Below are positions 32,087 through 40,564 of a stretch of 46,636 bases of DNA, piece after piece (the stretch's first letter is position 1; every line of letters starts with the position of its first letter). This DNA is from CANRIN01 sp964493515. GTDB lineage: Bacteria; Bacillota; Clostridia; Oscillospirales; JAAYOS01. The translations under genes and the position numbers were made by a program. The notes beneath the pieces were generated by a model, which saw only the letters and a program-made list of their open reading frames with translations, was not told where the DNA came from and did no database searches. The stretch lies in the NCBI GenBank assembly GCA_964493515.1, contig CAZBNJ010000011.1, positions 1 through 46,636 of the forward strand, in the 5' to 3' direction.

Positions 32087-34282
32087 TTACTCGGCGAGCA
32101 TCTCAAGCGCCGCGACGAGCGTGTCCCATGTGCGCTCAAGGCTGGTGAGGTCGAGCGATTCCTGCGGGGTGTGGCAGTCGTTTATCGTAGGACCGAGCGC
32201 CACCGCGTCCAGGTCGGGCAGCTTCGCCGAGAACAGCCCGCACTCAAGCCCCGCGTGTATCGCGTGTATCGCCATCTCCTCGCCGGTGACCTTTTTCCAC
32301 GCCGCGCAGAGCGTGTCGCGGAGGGGGGACACCTCGCGGAACGCCCACCCGGGGTACTCTGCGCCGACGATGGCGTCAAAGCCGAACTTCTCGGCGGCGG
32401 CAATGACCGTGTTTTTCAGCGCAACCATGTTTTCCGCGACCGACGACCGCAGCGACAGCGTGGCGCGGACCTTGCCGCCGTCGGTGCTTATCACGCCGCA
32501 GTTGAGCGAGGTGAGAACGAATCCGTTCTTCTCGTCGCGAGCCTGCACGCCGTTGGGAAGCGCCGCGAGCATCTCGAACAGATCCTCGCCGTCGGCGAGC
32601 GCGGGTTCGGGCTTCGCCTCGGTGAGCGATATCTTCAGCTCCGGCTCGTGCGGATAGTCAAACTTCAGCTCGGCAAAGCGGGCTTTGGCGTTCTCCATCC
32701 GCTCCGCCGACGAATAGACGATGAGCGCCGAGCAGCTGCGCGGGATGGCGTTGTCCGCCTCGCCGCCGCGTATCCAGGCGAGCCGTCCGCCGATGCGGAG
32801 CAGTCCCGCGAGGCGCGCGCAGAGGTGTATCGCGTTCTCGCGCGGAAGGTGTATCTGCTCGCCCGAGTGACCGCCGAGCAGTCCGCTCACGTCCAGCCGC
32901 AGCGCGCACTCGCCGCCCTCGCTTGCCGAAAACTCGCGCTCGATGGCGATGCGGCATCCGCCGGCACAGCTGACGGTGAGCATGCCGTCCTTTTCGCTGT
33001 CCAGATTTATCATGCGGCGGGCGGATATCAGCGAGCCGTCCACCGCCTTCGCGCCGAACAGTCCGGTCTCCTCCTGCACGGTAAAGACGCACTCGAGCGG
33101 CGGAGTTTTCAGCTCGGGCGAGTCGAGTATGGCGAGCATCATCGCCACCGCGATGCCGTTGTCCGCGCCGAGCGTAGTGCCGTCGGCGTGGAGCAGGTCG
33201 CCGTCGAGTATCGGCGTGACGCCGTGCTCGGCGAGGTAGGCTATCGCGTCGCTTGCGCCCTTCTCCGGCGCGACGGCGGACACCATGTCGGTGTGTCCCT
33301 GGAGCATAAGCGGCTCGCCGACACCCGGACGCTTTATCACCACGTCGCCCAGCTCGTCGCGATGGTGCTCAAGCCCGCGGGCCTTCGCAAACTCGCACAG
33401 CCAGTCGGCGACCTTCGCCTCGCCGCCGGAGGGACGGGGTATCGCGCACAGCTCCTCGAAGAAGCGCAGCGCCTTTGAGGGTTCGCGGCCTTCGGTAACA
33501 TAGGTCATATCGTTCTCTCTCCTTTGCCTGAAGTTTTTGACTATCCATATGACTGCGCCGACAAACAGCGCGACGCTTATCCACTGACTGGTGGACAGGA
33601 TGAACACCCCGCGTATCGCGTCGCCGCGCAGGAACTCGAGCGCGAATCGAACGACCGAGTAGCCGATGAGATAGACGCAGAGCAGCGTCCCCGGCCGGCG
33701 GAACCGTCTGCGAAGCAGCGTGAGCACGACGCAGAGCAGCAGGTTGCAGCCCGCCTCGACCAGCTGCACCGGAAAGAGCGGTACGCCGTTCGGCGCGGCG
33801 ATGGCCTCGGTAAACGCGATGCCGTGCTCCCATCTAACGCCGTGGCAGCATCCGGACAGGAAGCAGCCGACCCGCCCGAACGCGTGAAACAGCGGTATCG
33901 CGGGCGCGGCGATGTCGCAGACCGCGCCGAAGTCCACCTTCCAACGACGGCAGAACATCCACGCGCCTACAAGTCCGCCGATAAGCCCTCCGTAGAATAC
34001 CCATCCGCCGATGAAAAACAGCGAAAAGCTTTCGACCGACGAAAATATCTGCTCGTGGTACTCGACGATGAACGGTATCTCGGTGATGAGCGCGAGCAGC
34101 TTTGCCCCAATGAGCATCCCGCAGCCGGCGATGACCGCGGCGTAGCCGAGATCGGCGCGGCTGACACGTCTGTCGCCTCGGCTGAGCAGCACGGCGTATA
34201 TCCCCGCGACAAGAAAGCCGATCCCCGCCAGCGTGCCGTAAGCGGGTATGTTCAGACCAAACAGGTGAAAATAGGGGTGCAT
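32087..34282 (-). CDS. Lgt-PepD fusion: prolipoprotein diacylglyceryl transferase joined to M20 peptidase
   Basis: One uninterrupted 731-residue frame encodes two proteins. Residues 1 to about 257 are a multi-helix Lgt, with SLFFIGGWVFYGGLIGG and the Lgt signature FGRVGCFLSGCCHG; Lgt adds diacylglycerol to lipoprotein cysteines. From Met259 the sequence is PepD (Xaa-His/aminoacyl-histidine dipeptidase, M20). Metal sites appear as LQGHTDMV, GTTLGADNGIA, FTVQEETGLFGA, NLDSEKDG and NDCHTPQES. Normal lengths of both parts are kept, with only about 15 residues after the last Lgt helix and no stop codon between. Lgt's C-terminus is cytoplasmic, so the peptidase would hang inside the cell. An internal ATG with AGGAG at 33508 could also give free PepD. 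Start ATG 34282 follows AAGGAGGTCGT. A sequencing error hiding a stop is the alternative. Confidence 0.85.
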   Translation of the reverse strand: MHPYFHLFGLNIPAYGTLAGIGFLVAGIYAVLLSRGDRRVSRADLGYAAVIAGCGMLIGAKLLALITEIPFIVEYHEQIFSSVESFSLFFIGGWVFYGGLIGGLVGAWMFCRRWKVDFGAVCDIAAPAIPLFHAFGRVGCFLSGCCHGVRWEHGIAFTEAIAAPNGVPLFPVQLVEAGCNLLLCVVLTLLRRRFRRPGTLLCVYLIGYSVVRFALEFLRGDAIRGVFILSTSQWISVALFVGAVIWIVKNFRQRRENDMTYVTEGREPSKALRFFEELCAIPRPSGGEAKVADWLCEFAKARGLEHHRDELGDVVIKRPGVGEPLMLQGHTDMVSAVAPEKGASDAIAYLAEHGVTPILDGDLLHADGTTLGADNGIAVAMMLAILDSPELKTPPLECVFTVQEETGLFGAKAVDGSLISARRMINLDSEKDGMLTVSCAGGCRIAIEREFSASEGGECALRLDVSGLLGGHSGEQIHLPRENAIHLCARLAGLLRIGGRLAWIRGGEADNAIPRSCSALIVYSSAERMENAKARFAELKFDYPHEPELKISLTEAKPEPALADGEDLFEMLAALPNGVQARDEKNGFVLTSLNCGVISTDGGKVRATLSLRSSVAENMVALKNTVIAAAEKFGFDAIVGAEYPGWAFREVSPLRDTLCAAWKKVTGEEMAIHAIHAGLECGLFSAKLPDLDAVALGPTINDCHTPQESLDLTSLERTWDTLVAALEMLAE
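33506..33525 (-). promoter_or_regulatory. internal ribosome site and ATG for separate PepD
   Basis: Within the fusion, on the minus strand, AAAGGAG is followed ten bases later by ATG (33508-33506), the natural PepD start (MTYVTEG). It suggests that PepD can be made alone as well as fused to Lgt. Confidence 0.5.
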
Positions 34283-34298
34283 ACGACCTCCTTACAGC

Positions 34299-34326
34299 AA
34301 AAGAACCGCCGGAAGGCGGTCCTTTT
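34299..34326. terminator. hairpin terminator between the DUF4190-type gene and lgt-pepD
   Basis: Minus strand AAAAGGACCGCC, loop TTCC, GGCGGTTCTTTT (one G-U pair). It follows the DUF4190-type stop and ends only about 17 bases before the lgt start, leaving little room for a separate promoter, so lgt may rely on read-through or an upstream internal promoter. Confidence 0.8.
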
Positions 34327-34343
34327 GGGGTGGTTGGGGTTGA

Positions 34344-34817
34344 TTACCAGTCGAAGCTGCCAAAGTAGTTGCTGTACCTGCCGTACTCGTTGATGACAGC
34401 GCAGGCGGCGGCGTACGCGACTATCGAGCAGATGGTGAATATCGCCGCGAGCACGATGCCGATTATCGAGCAGATGAGACCGCCGGTAGCCATTCCCGAC
34501 TGCTGCGGCGGCATGAGCTTCTTTGCCTTGACAGCCATGACAGCGCCGACTATGCCGAGCACCAGCGCGATGACCGAGCCGACGACCCATGTTGCCAGAC
34601 CCAGCCAGCAGAAGACGATCGAGATGATGCCGAGCACCAGCGAGGTGACAGCCTGGCTCTTACCCGGAACTACCGGAGGCGGATTGTAGCCGCCGTACTG
34701 GTTATTCGGATACTGATTCGGCGTCTGATACTGGTTCTGGTTCTGGTTCGGATACTGGTTCTGATTGTTCTGGTTGTTCTGATTATTCTGATTCTGGTTG
34801 TTCTGGTTGTAATCCAT
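34344..34817 (-). CDS. DUF4190-type membrane protein with Asn/Gln-rich N-terminus
   Basis: A 157-residue protein. The first 55 or so residues are low-complexity Asn/Gln/Tyr/Pro (QNNQNQNNQNNQ, YPNQNQNQYQTPNQ). Then come two membrane hairpins, SQAVTSLVLGIISIVFCWLG and GLICSIIGIVLAAIFTICSI, as in the DUF4190 family. Function is unknown; the tail is probably cytoplasmic or surface exposed depending on topology. ATG 34817 follows GGGGGATTTTATC; an in-frame start ten codons earlier is less well placed. It has its own strong promoter. Confidence 0.75.
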   Translation of the reverse strand: MDYNQNNQNQNNQNNQNNQNQYPNQNQNQYQTPNQYPNNQYGGYNPPPVVPGKSQAVTSLVLGIISIVFCWLGLATWVVGSVIALVLGIVGAVMAVKAKKLMPPQQSGMATGGLICSIIGIVLAAIFTICSIVAYAAACAVINEYGRYSNYFGSFDW

Positions 34818-34867
34818 GATAAAATCCCCCTGAAACAAATTTTCCAACCTTCCCTTACCCGATTTAT

Positions 34868-34896
34868 ATATTAGCGGTTTGTGGGAAATATGTCAA
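34868..34896 (-). promoter_or_regulatory. promoter of the DUF4190-type gene
   Basis: Minus strand TTGACA (34891-34896), 17 bases, TAATAT (34868-34873), 50 bases before the start codon. Confidence 0.78.
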
Positions 34897-34943
34897 GAGC
34901 CGCGCCGAAATTATTTGGGGAAACCCACGGATTTTTGGCGAAA

Positions 34944-34990
34944 TGACGTATGTTTTCCCCCTTGACAAAAAACGTATGTTCGTCTATAAT
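34944..34990 (+). promoter_or_regulatory. uvrB promoter with two LexA-box-like sites
   Basis: TTGACA (34962-34967), 17 bases, TATAAT (34985-34990) is a perfect consensus promoter. AAAC-GTAT-GTTC (34970-34981) lies in the spacer and is one mismatch from the Gram-positive SOS box GAAC-N4-GTTC. A weaker copy TGAC-GTAT-GTTT (34944-34955) lies just upstream; both share ACGTATGTT, 26 bases apart. A LexA dimer in the spacer would block polymerase. Confidence 0.7.
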
Positions 34991-35046
34991 GAGATGAAAA
35001 CTCGAGCGCTGTCTCGATGCGGCGACGGTCTGAAGGAGGGCTTTCG

Positions 35047-37071
35047 GTGGGCGAATTCAAGGTACACAGCGAATACAAGCCGGCGGGCGACCAGCCGGAA
35101 GCGATAGAGGGACTGGCAAGCGGCGTTGAGAACGGGCTTTCCGAGCAGACGCTGCTCGGCGTCACCGGCTCGGGCAAGACCTTCACGATGGCAAAGGTCA
35201 TTGAAAAGGTGCAGCGGCCGACGCTGGTGCTCGCGCACAACAAGACGCTCGCGGCGCAGCTTTGCAGCGAGTTTCGCGAGTTCTTCCCCGAAAACGCGGT
35301 GGAGTATTTCGTCAGCTATTACGACTACTACCAACCGGAGGCGTACATCGCGCACACCGACACATACATCGAGAAGGATATGTCGATAAACGCCGAGATA
35401 GAGCGGCTCCGCCACTCGGCGACGAGCGCGCTTTTCGAGCGGCGGGACGTGATAATCGTCGCGTCGGTCAGCTGTATATACACGCTCGGCGACCCGGCGG
35501 AGTATCAGTCGCAGGTCATATCGGTGCGAAGGGGTCAGATGTTCGAGCGCGACGAGCTGCTCCGAAAGCTGGTCGCCAACCACTACTCGCGCAACGATGT
35601 GGCAATGGACCGCGGCACCTTCCGCGTGCGGGGGGACACGGTGGAGGTAATACCGCCGAACTTCAACGATCGCTCTTACCGCATCGAGTTCTTCGGCGAC
35701 GAGGTCGAGCGGATAAGCGAGATTAAGATAGTGACCGGCGAGCGGGTGAGCGACATGAGCCACATCGTGTTCTACCCGAACTCGCACTATATAACCTCAA
35801 ACGAGAAGTTGATGGAGTCGATACGCGACATCGAAAAGGAGATGGACGAGCGCATCGCGTTCTTTGAGAGCGAGGGCAAGCTGCTCGAGGCGCAGCGCAT
35901 AAGGCAGCGCACCGAGTACGACGTCGAGATGCTGCGCGAGCTTGGATTCTGCACCGGAGTGGAGAACTACTCGCGGGTGCTCGCGAGGCGCGCGCCCGGG
36001 TCGACGCCGTGGACGCTGCTCGACTACTTTCCCAAGGATTTCCTGATGTTCATCGACGAGAGCCATGTCACGCTGCCGCAGGTGCACGGAATGTTCAACG
36101 GCGACCGCGCGCGCAAGACGTCGCTTGTCGACTACGGCTTCCGTCTGCCAAGCGCCCTGGACAACCGACCGCTGAACTTTGAGGAGTTTGAGAGCAAGCT
36201 GAACCAGGTGATCTATGTCTCGGCGACGCCCGGCAAGTATGAGCGCGAGCGGTCGGGACAGATCGTGGAGCAGGTGATTCGCCCGACCGGACTTGTCGAC
36301 CCGGAGGTCGAGGTCCGCAAGGTGGAGGGTCAGATAGACGACCTGATAGGCGAGATAAACGAGCGGATACCGAAAAACGAACGCGTTCTGGTCACGACGC
36401 TGACCAAGAAGATGGCGGAGGATCTGACGAGCTATCTGCGCGGCGTGGGCATCAAGGTGCGATATATGCACCACGGCGTGGACACGATGGAGCGAATGGA
36501 GATAATCCGCGACCTGCGCGCGGGCGAGTTCGACGTGCTGGTGGGCATAAACCTGCTGCGCGAGGGTCTGGACATCCCGGAGGTGTCGCTTGTGGCGATA
36601 CTCGACGCGGACAAGGAGGGCTTCCTGCGGAACGAGACCTCGCTGATACAGACGATAGGCCGCGCCGCGCGAAACTCGGAGGGCAAGGTCATAATGTACG
36701 CCGACACGATAACCGACTCGATGCGGCGGTCGATAGACGAGACCAACCGACGCCGCGCGATACAGATGAAGTTCAACGAGGAGCACGGCATAGTACCGAA
36801 GACGATACGCAAGGACATCCGCGAGCTTATCGAGATAACCAAGTCGGTCGAAGCCGAGCGGGACGAAAAAGAGATGCGCATGACGCAGAACGAGCGTATG
36901 CAGCTTATCGCACAGCTTGAAAAGCAGATGCGCGAGGCAAGCCGTATGCTCGAGTTCGAGTACGCGGCGGTGCTGCGCGACCGTATAATCAAGCTGCGCG
37001 GAGGAAAGTCGGACGACGCGGGCGAACCGAAGAAGCCGAAGAAAAGCTCGTCGAAGAGAAAAGGGGTTTAA
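35047..37071 (+). CDS. uvrB: Excinuclease ABC subunit B
   Basis: UvrB verifies DNA damage after UvrA loading and recruits UvrC. The 674-residue protein has the Walker A GVTGSGKTFTMAKVIEK, the beta-hairpin region YYDYYQPEAYIAHTDTYIEK, helicase motifs FIDESHVTLPQ, YVSATPGKYE and GRAARNSEG. The C-terminal UVR domain (MRMTQNERMQLIAQLEKQMR, FEYAAVLRDRI) binds UvrC. GTG 35047 follows GAAGGAGGGCTTTCG and precedes GEFKVHSEYKPAGDQPEAI; an ATG ten codons upstream is less likely because the ribosome site would be internal. uvrA begins five bases after the stop. Confidence 0.97.
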   Translation: MGEFKVHSEYKPAGDQPEAIEGLASGVENGLSEQTLLGVTGSGKTFTMAKVIEKVQRPTLVLAHNKTLAAQLCSEFREFFPENAVEYFVSYYDYYQPEAYIAHTDTYIEKDMSINAEIERLRHSATSALFERRDVIIVASVSCIYTLGDPAEYQSQVISVRRGQMFERDELLRKLVANHYSRNDVAMDRGTFRVRGDTVEVIPPNFNDRSYRIEFFGDEVERISEIKIVTGERVSDMSHIVFYPNSHYITSNEKLMESIRDIEKEMDERIAFFESEGKLLEAQRIRQRTEYDVEMLRELGFCTGVENYSRVLARRAPGSTPWTLLDYFPKDFLMFIDESHVTLPQVHGMFNGDRARKTSLVDYGFRLPSALDNRPLNFEEFESKLNQVIYVSATPGKYERERSGQIVEQVIRPTGLVDPEVEVRKVEGQIDDLIGEINERIPKNERVLVTTLTKKMAEDLTSYLRGVGIKVRYMHHGVDTMERMEIIRDLRAGEFDVLVGINLLREGLDIPEVSLVAILDADKEGFLRNETSLIQTIGRAARNSEGKVIMYADTITDSMRRSIDETNRRRAIQMKFNEEHGIVPKTIRKDIRELIEITKSVEAERDEKEMRMTQNERMQLIAQLEKQMREASRMLEFEYAAVLRDRIIKLRGGKSDDAGEPKKPKKSSSKRKGV

Positions 37072-37076
37072 GAGAG

Positions 37077-39893
37077 ATGCAGGACAAACTTATCATACAG
37101 GGCGCGCGGGTGAACAACCTCAAGAACGTGTCGCTCGAGCTGCCGCGAAACAAGCTGGTGGTCATGACCGGACTGTCGGGCAGCGGCAAAAGCTCGCTCG
37201 CCTTTGACACGATATACGCGGAGGGACAGCGCCGCTATGTCGAGAGCCTTTCGAGCTACGCGCGCCAGTTCCTCGGTCAGATGGACAAGCCGGACGTGGA
37301 CTACATCGAGGGCCTCAGTCCCGCGATATCCATCGACCAGAAGACGACGTCGAAGAACCCGCGCTCGACGGTGGGCACGGTCACCGAAATATACGACTAT
37401 CTGCGTCTGCTCTGGGCGCGTGTCGGCGTGCCCCACTGCCCCAAGTGCGGCAAGGAGATACACCAGCAGACGGTCGACCAGATAGTCGATCAGATACAGG
37501 CGCTCGGCAATGACACCCGCATACAGGTGCTCGCGCCGGTGGTGCGCCGCCGCAAGGGCGAGTACAAGAACGTGTTCGAGGACGCGAGGCGGAACGGCTA
37601 TGTCCGAGCGCGCGTCGACGGCGCGACCTATTCGCTCGACGAGGATATAAAGCTGGACAAGCAGAAGAAGCACAACATCGAGATCGTCGTCGACCGACTG
37701 GTCATTCGCGAGGATTCCGCCCGCCGCGTCAACGACTCGGTCGAGACCGCAGCCGCGCTCGCGGGAGGTCTGGTGCTGGTCGACGCGGGGGATAAGGGCG
37801 AGATAATGTTCAGCCAGAACTACGCCTGCGAGGACTGCGGCATATCCATCGAGGAGCTGTCGCCGCGTATGTTCTCGTTCAACACGCCGTACGGTGCCTG
37901 CCCGACCTGCTCGGGTCTCGGCTTCAAGCTCGAGCTTGACCCGGACAAGATAGTCCCCGACTGGTCGATGTCGCTCGCTGAGGGCGCGGTCCGCGCGTGG
38001 GGCAAGCCCACCCCCGGCACGATGGCGGAGATGAACTACAACGCGCTCTGCCGCGAGTACGGCTTTACGATGGACACCCCGCTGAAGGACATATCGGAGG
38101 AGGCGCGCAACGCCCTGCTCTACGGCACCGGCACAAAGAAACTTGAGATGTTCTACGGCAAGGACGGCCGCGCGGGACGGTACCTCCACGCGTTTGAGGG
38201 CATAATCCCCAACCTCGAGCGCCGCTATCGCGAGACGCAGAGCGACTGGTCGCGCGCCGATATTGAGCAGTACATGAGCGAGACGCCATGCCCCGACTGC
38301 CAGGGCAAGCGCCTTCGCAAGGAGACGCTCGCGGTCACGGTGGGCGGCATATCCATCGCCGACTTCTGCGACAAGTCGGTGGTGAGCGCGCTCGACTTTA
38401 TAAACTCGCTGGAGTTCACCGAAAACGAGATGACGATCGCGCGCGAGATATTGAAGGAGATACGCGCGCGACTCGGATTTTTGCGCTCGGTCGGACTCGA
38501 GTACCTCACCCTCTCCCGCGCGAGCGCGACGCTCAGCGGTGGCGAGGCACAGCGCATCCGACTGGCTACGCAGATAGGCTCGAGCCTCGCGGGCGTGCTG
38601 TACGTCCTCGACGAGCCGTCGATAGGACTTCACCAGCGGGACAACAACAAGCTGCTCGCCACCCTTCGTGACCTCCGCGACCTCGGCAACACGCTGATAG
38701 TCGTTGAGCACGACGAGGACACCATGCGCGCCGCCGACCACATCGTCGACGTAGGACCGGGCGCGGGCGTGCACGGCGGCGAGATAATCGCGCAGGGGTC
38801 GATAGACGACATCGTCGCCTGCCCGCGCTCGATAACCGGTCAGTATCTCAGCGGAAAGATGAAGATACCCGTTCCGACCGAGCGGCGCAAGGGCAGCGGC
38901 AAGAAGCTCATCATCCGCGGCGCGAAGCAGAACAACCTGAAGGACATCGACGTCGAGATACCGCTCGGCACCTTCACCGCGATAACCGGCGTGAGCGGCA
39001 GCGGCAAGAGCTCGCTTATAAACGAGATACTCTACAAGAGACTCGCCCGCGACCTCAACGGCGCGCACACCACCTTCGGCAGGCATGACAGGATAGAGGG
39101 TCTCGAGCACCTGGACAAGGTGATAAACGTCGACCAGTCACCGATAGGACGCACGCCGCGCTCCAACCCCGCGACCTACACCGGACTGTTCGACGACATC
39201 CGAAACCTGTTCGCGGCGACCCAGGACGCGAAGGTGCGCGGCTACGGCCCGGGACGGTTCAGCTTCAACACGCGCGGCGGGCGCTGCGAGGCGTGTTCGG
39301 GCGACGGACTTGTCAAGATAGAGATGCACTTCCTGCCCGACGTGTTCGTGCCCTGCTCGGTCTGCGGCGGCAAACGGTACAACCGCGAGACGCTGGAGGT
39401 CAAGTACAAGGGCAAGTCGATAGCCGACGTGCTGGACATGACGGTGGAGGAGGCGCTCGGATTCTTTGAGAACCTGCCCCGCCTCCGCGCGAAGGTGCAG
39501 ACACTTTACGAGGTCGGGCTCGGCTACATCAAGCTGGGACAGCCGTCCACCACGCTCTCCGGCGGCGAGGCTCAGCGCGTGAAGCTCGCGACCTATCTGT
39601 CCCGCCGCTCGTCCGAAAAAACGATGTACATTTTGGACGAGCCGACCACCGGACTGCACATGGCGGACGTGCACCGTCTGATAGAGGTGCTTCAGCGGTT
39701 CGTGGATTCGGGCAGCACGGTGGTCGTGATAGAGCACAATCTGGACGTGATAAAGGTCGCCGACCACATAATCGACCTCGGGCCGGAGGGCGGCGACAAG
39801 GGCGGCGAGCTTGTGGTCTGTGGCACGCCGGAGGAGGTCGCCGCGTGCGAAAAAAGCTACACCGGTCAGTTTTTGAAGAAGTGTTTGGATTAG
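37077..39893 (+). CDS. uvrA: Excinuclease ABC subunit A
   Basis: UvrA is the damage-sensing ATPase of nucleotide excision repair. The 938-residue protein has two ABC modules. Walker A sites are GLSGSGKSSLAFDT and GVSGSGKSSLINEI; signatures are LSGGEAQRIRLATQIG and LSGGEAQRVKLATYLS. Zinc sites are visible as CPKC, CEDC and CPTC, CPDC, and CEAC and CSVC. Length is typical. Start ATG follows GGGGTTTAAGAGAG. It shares the LexA-like controlled promoter with uvrB. Confidence 0.98.
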   Translation: MQDKLIIQGARVNNLKNVSLELPRNKLVVMTGLSGSGKSSLAFDTIYAEGQRRYVESLSSYARQFLGQMDKPDVDYIEGLSPAISIDQKTTSKNPRSTVGTVTEIYDYLRLLWARVGVPHCPKCGKEIHQQTVDQIVDQIQALGNDTRIQVLAPVVRRRKGEYKNVFEDARRNGYVRARVDGATYSLDEDIKLDKQKKHNIEIVVDRLVIREDSARRVNDSVETAAALAGGLVLVDAGDKGEIMFSQNYACEDCGISIEELSPRMFSFNTPYGACPTCSGLGFKLELDPDKIVPDWSMSLAEGAVRAWGKPTPGTMAEMNYNALCREYGFTMDTPLKDISEEARNALLYGTGTKKLEMFYGKDGRAGRYLHAFEGIIPNLERRYRETQSDWSRADIEQYMSETPCPDCQGKRLRKETLAVTVGGISIADFCDKSVVSALDFINSLEFTENEMTIAREILKEIRARLGFLRSVGLEYLTLSRASATLSGGEAQRIRLATQIGSSLAGVLYVLDEPSIGLHQRDNNKLLATLRDLRDLGNTLIVVEHDEDTMRAADHIVDVGPGAGVHGGEIIAQGSIDDIVACPRSITGQYLSGKMKIPVPTERRKGSGKKLIIRGAKQNNLKDIDVEIPLGTFTAITGVSGSGKSSLINEILYKRLARDLNGAHTTFGRHDRIEGLEHLDKVINVDQSPIGRTPRSNPATYTGLFDDIRNLFAATQDAKVRGYGPGRFSFNTRGGRCEACSGDGLVKIEMHFLPDVFVPCSVCGGKRYNRETLEVKYKGKSIADVLDMTVEEALGFFENLPRLRAKVQTLYEVGLGYIKLGQPSTTLSGGEAQRVKLATYLSRRSSEKTMYILDEPTTGLHMADVHRLIEVLQRFVDSGSTVVVIEHNLDVIKVADHIIDLGPEGGDKGGELVVCGTPEEVAACEKSYTGQFLKKCLD

Positions 39894-39913
39894 CTTTTAT
39901 GCAATATTGCGGC

Positions 39914-39941
39914 TTTACTTTTCCGCGCGAGAGTATATAAT
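39914..39941 (+). promoter_or_regulatory. candidate promoter for the hypothetical gene at 40012
   Basis: TTTACT (39914-39919), 16 bases, TATAAT (39936-39941); a second TATAAT overlaps at 39941-39946 without a good -35. Transcription would start near 39948-39953. Confidence 0.5.
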
Positions 39942-39960
39942 ATAATCAGGAGTACAAATT

Positions 39961-39999
39961 GTGACCCGGCGGACGCTCCGTCGGGTCACACGCGTATAA
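39961..39999 (+). CDS. possible Arg-rich leader mini-ORF coinciding with a hairpin
   Basis: GTG at 39961, eight bases after AGGAG (39948-39952), opens a 12-codon frame, MTRRTLRRVTRV, ending TAA at 39997. Five of twelve residues are Arg. The same bases form a hairpin, GTGACCCGGCGGA, loop CGC, TCCGTCGGGTCAC (39961-39989, one G-U pair). It stops directly before the ribosome site of the next gene. It could be a translational attenuator or chance in a GC-rich hairpin. The start site of the transcript may exclude the AGGAG. Confidence 0.3.
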   Translation: MTRRTLRRVTRV

Positions 40000-40011
40000 A
40001 GGAGGGTCGCG

Positions 40012-40434
40012 ATGAAGTACACGGCAAGGACACTGGCAAACGAGCGGTTCGGGATAAAGCTCATCTTCCCGCACGACCCGCGCTATTACCACGCGTCGCA
40101 CCGCCGCGAGGACGTGGAATGTCTGTGGATAGAGGTCAAGCGCATCGGTCATGTTTTCTGCTATCCGTACGCGATATACGACCACGGCCGGGTGCTCGAG
40201 TTCGGCGACCCCGCAAATCCGGCGAACAAAGAGCGCAACGAGGCGCTGATAAAGCGCTGGAACCAGATAATCACTCCGGAGAATCTGAACATCGACTGGA
40301 CGTGGGAGCGAGTGGAGGAGGATGCATTCCGCCACATGGTCTCGATGATGCGCGACATTGCCGAGGGCAGCGAACAGCAGGCGCTCGAGGACGGAGAGCC
40401 TCCGCGTCTCACCGAAGGCGAGGGCGACGAGTAG
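40012..40434 (+). CDS. hypothetical protein
   Basis: A 140-residue soluble protein, MKYTARTLANERFGIKLIFP, with aromatic and charged segments (DPRYYHASHRREDVECLWIE, VFCYPYAIYDHGRVLEFGD) and an acidic tail (LEDGEPPRLTEGEGDE). No signal peptide or membrane segment is seen. I do not recognise the family. It has its own promoter and an unusual hairpin leader; guaB downstream has a separate promoter. Start ATG follows AAGGAGGGTCGCG. Confidence 0.65.
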   Translation: MKYTARTLANERFGIKLIFPHDPRYYHASHRREDVECLWIEVKRIGHVFCYPYAIYDHGRVLEFGDPANPANKERNEALIKRWNQIITPENLNIDWTWERVEEDAFRHMVSMMRDIAEGSEQQALEDGEPPRLTEGEGDE

Positions 40435-40472
40435 TCGAAGTCATTCCGAACGCAGAACAGCAAAAATCGGGC

Positions 40473-40501
40473 TTGACAGCGCATCTTTTGTGTGCTACAA
40501 T
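40473..40501 (+). promoter_or_regulatory. promoter of guaB
   Basis: TTGACA (40473-40478), 17 bases, TACAAT (40496-40501). The 57-base leader shows no purine riboswitch fold. Confidence 0.8.
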
Positions 40502-40564
40502 CTCGACTAATAAACTTTGGGACACACAAGCGAAGGATTTGGAATTTGTGAAAGGAGAGGTCAG

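Noticed and set aside
40502..40564. Possible purine riboswitch before guaB
   Set aside because: The leader is only about 57 bases and lacks the three-way-junction pairing expected of the purine aptamer.
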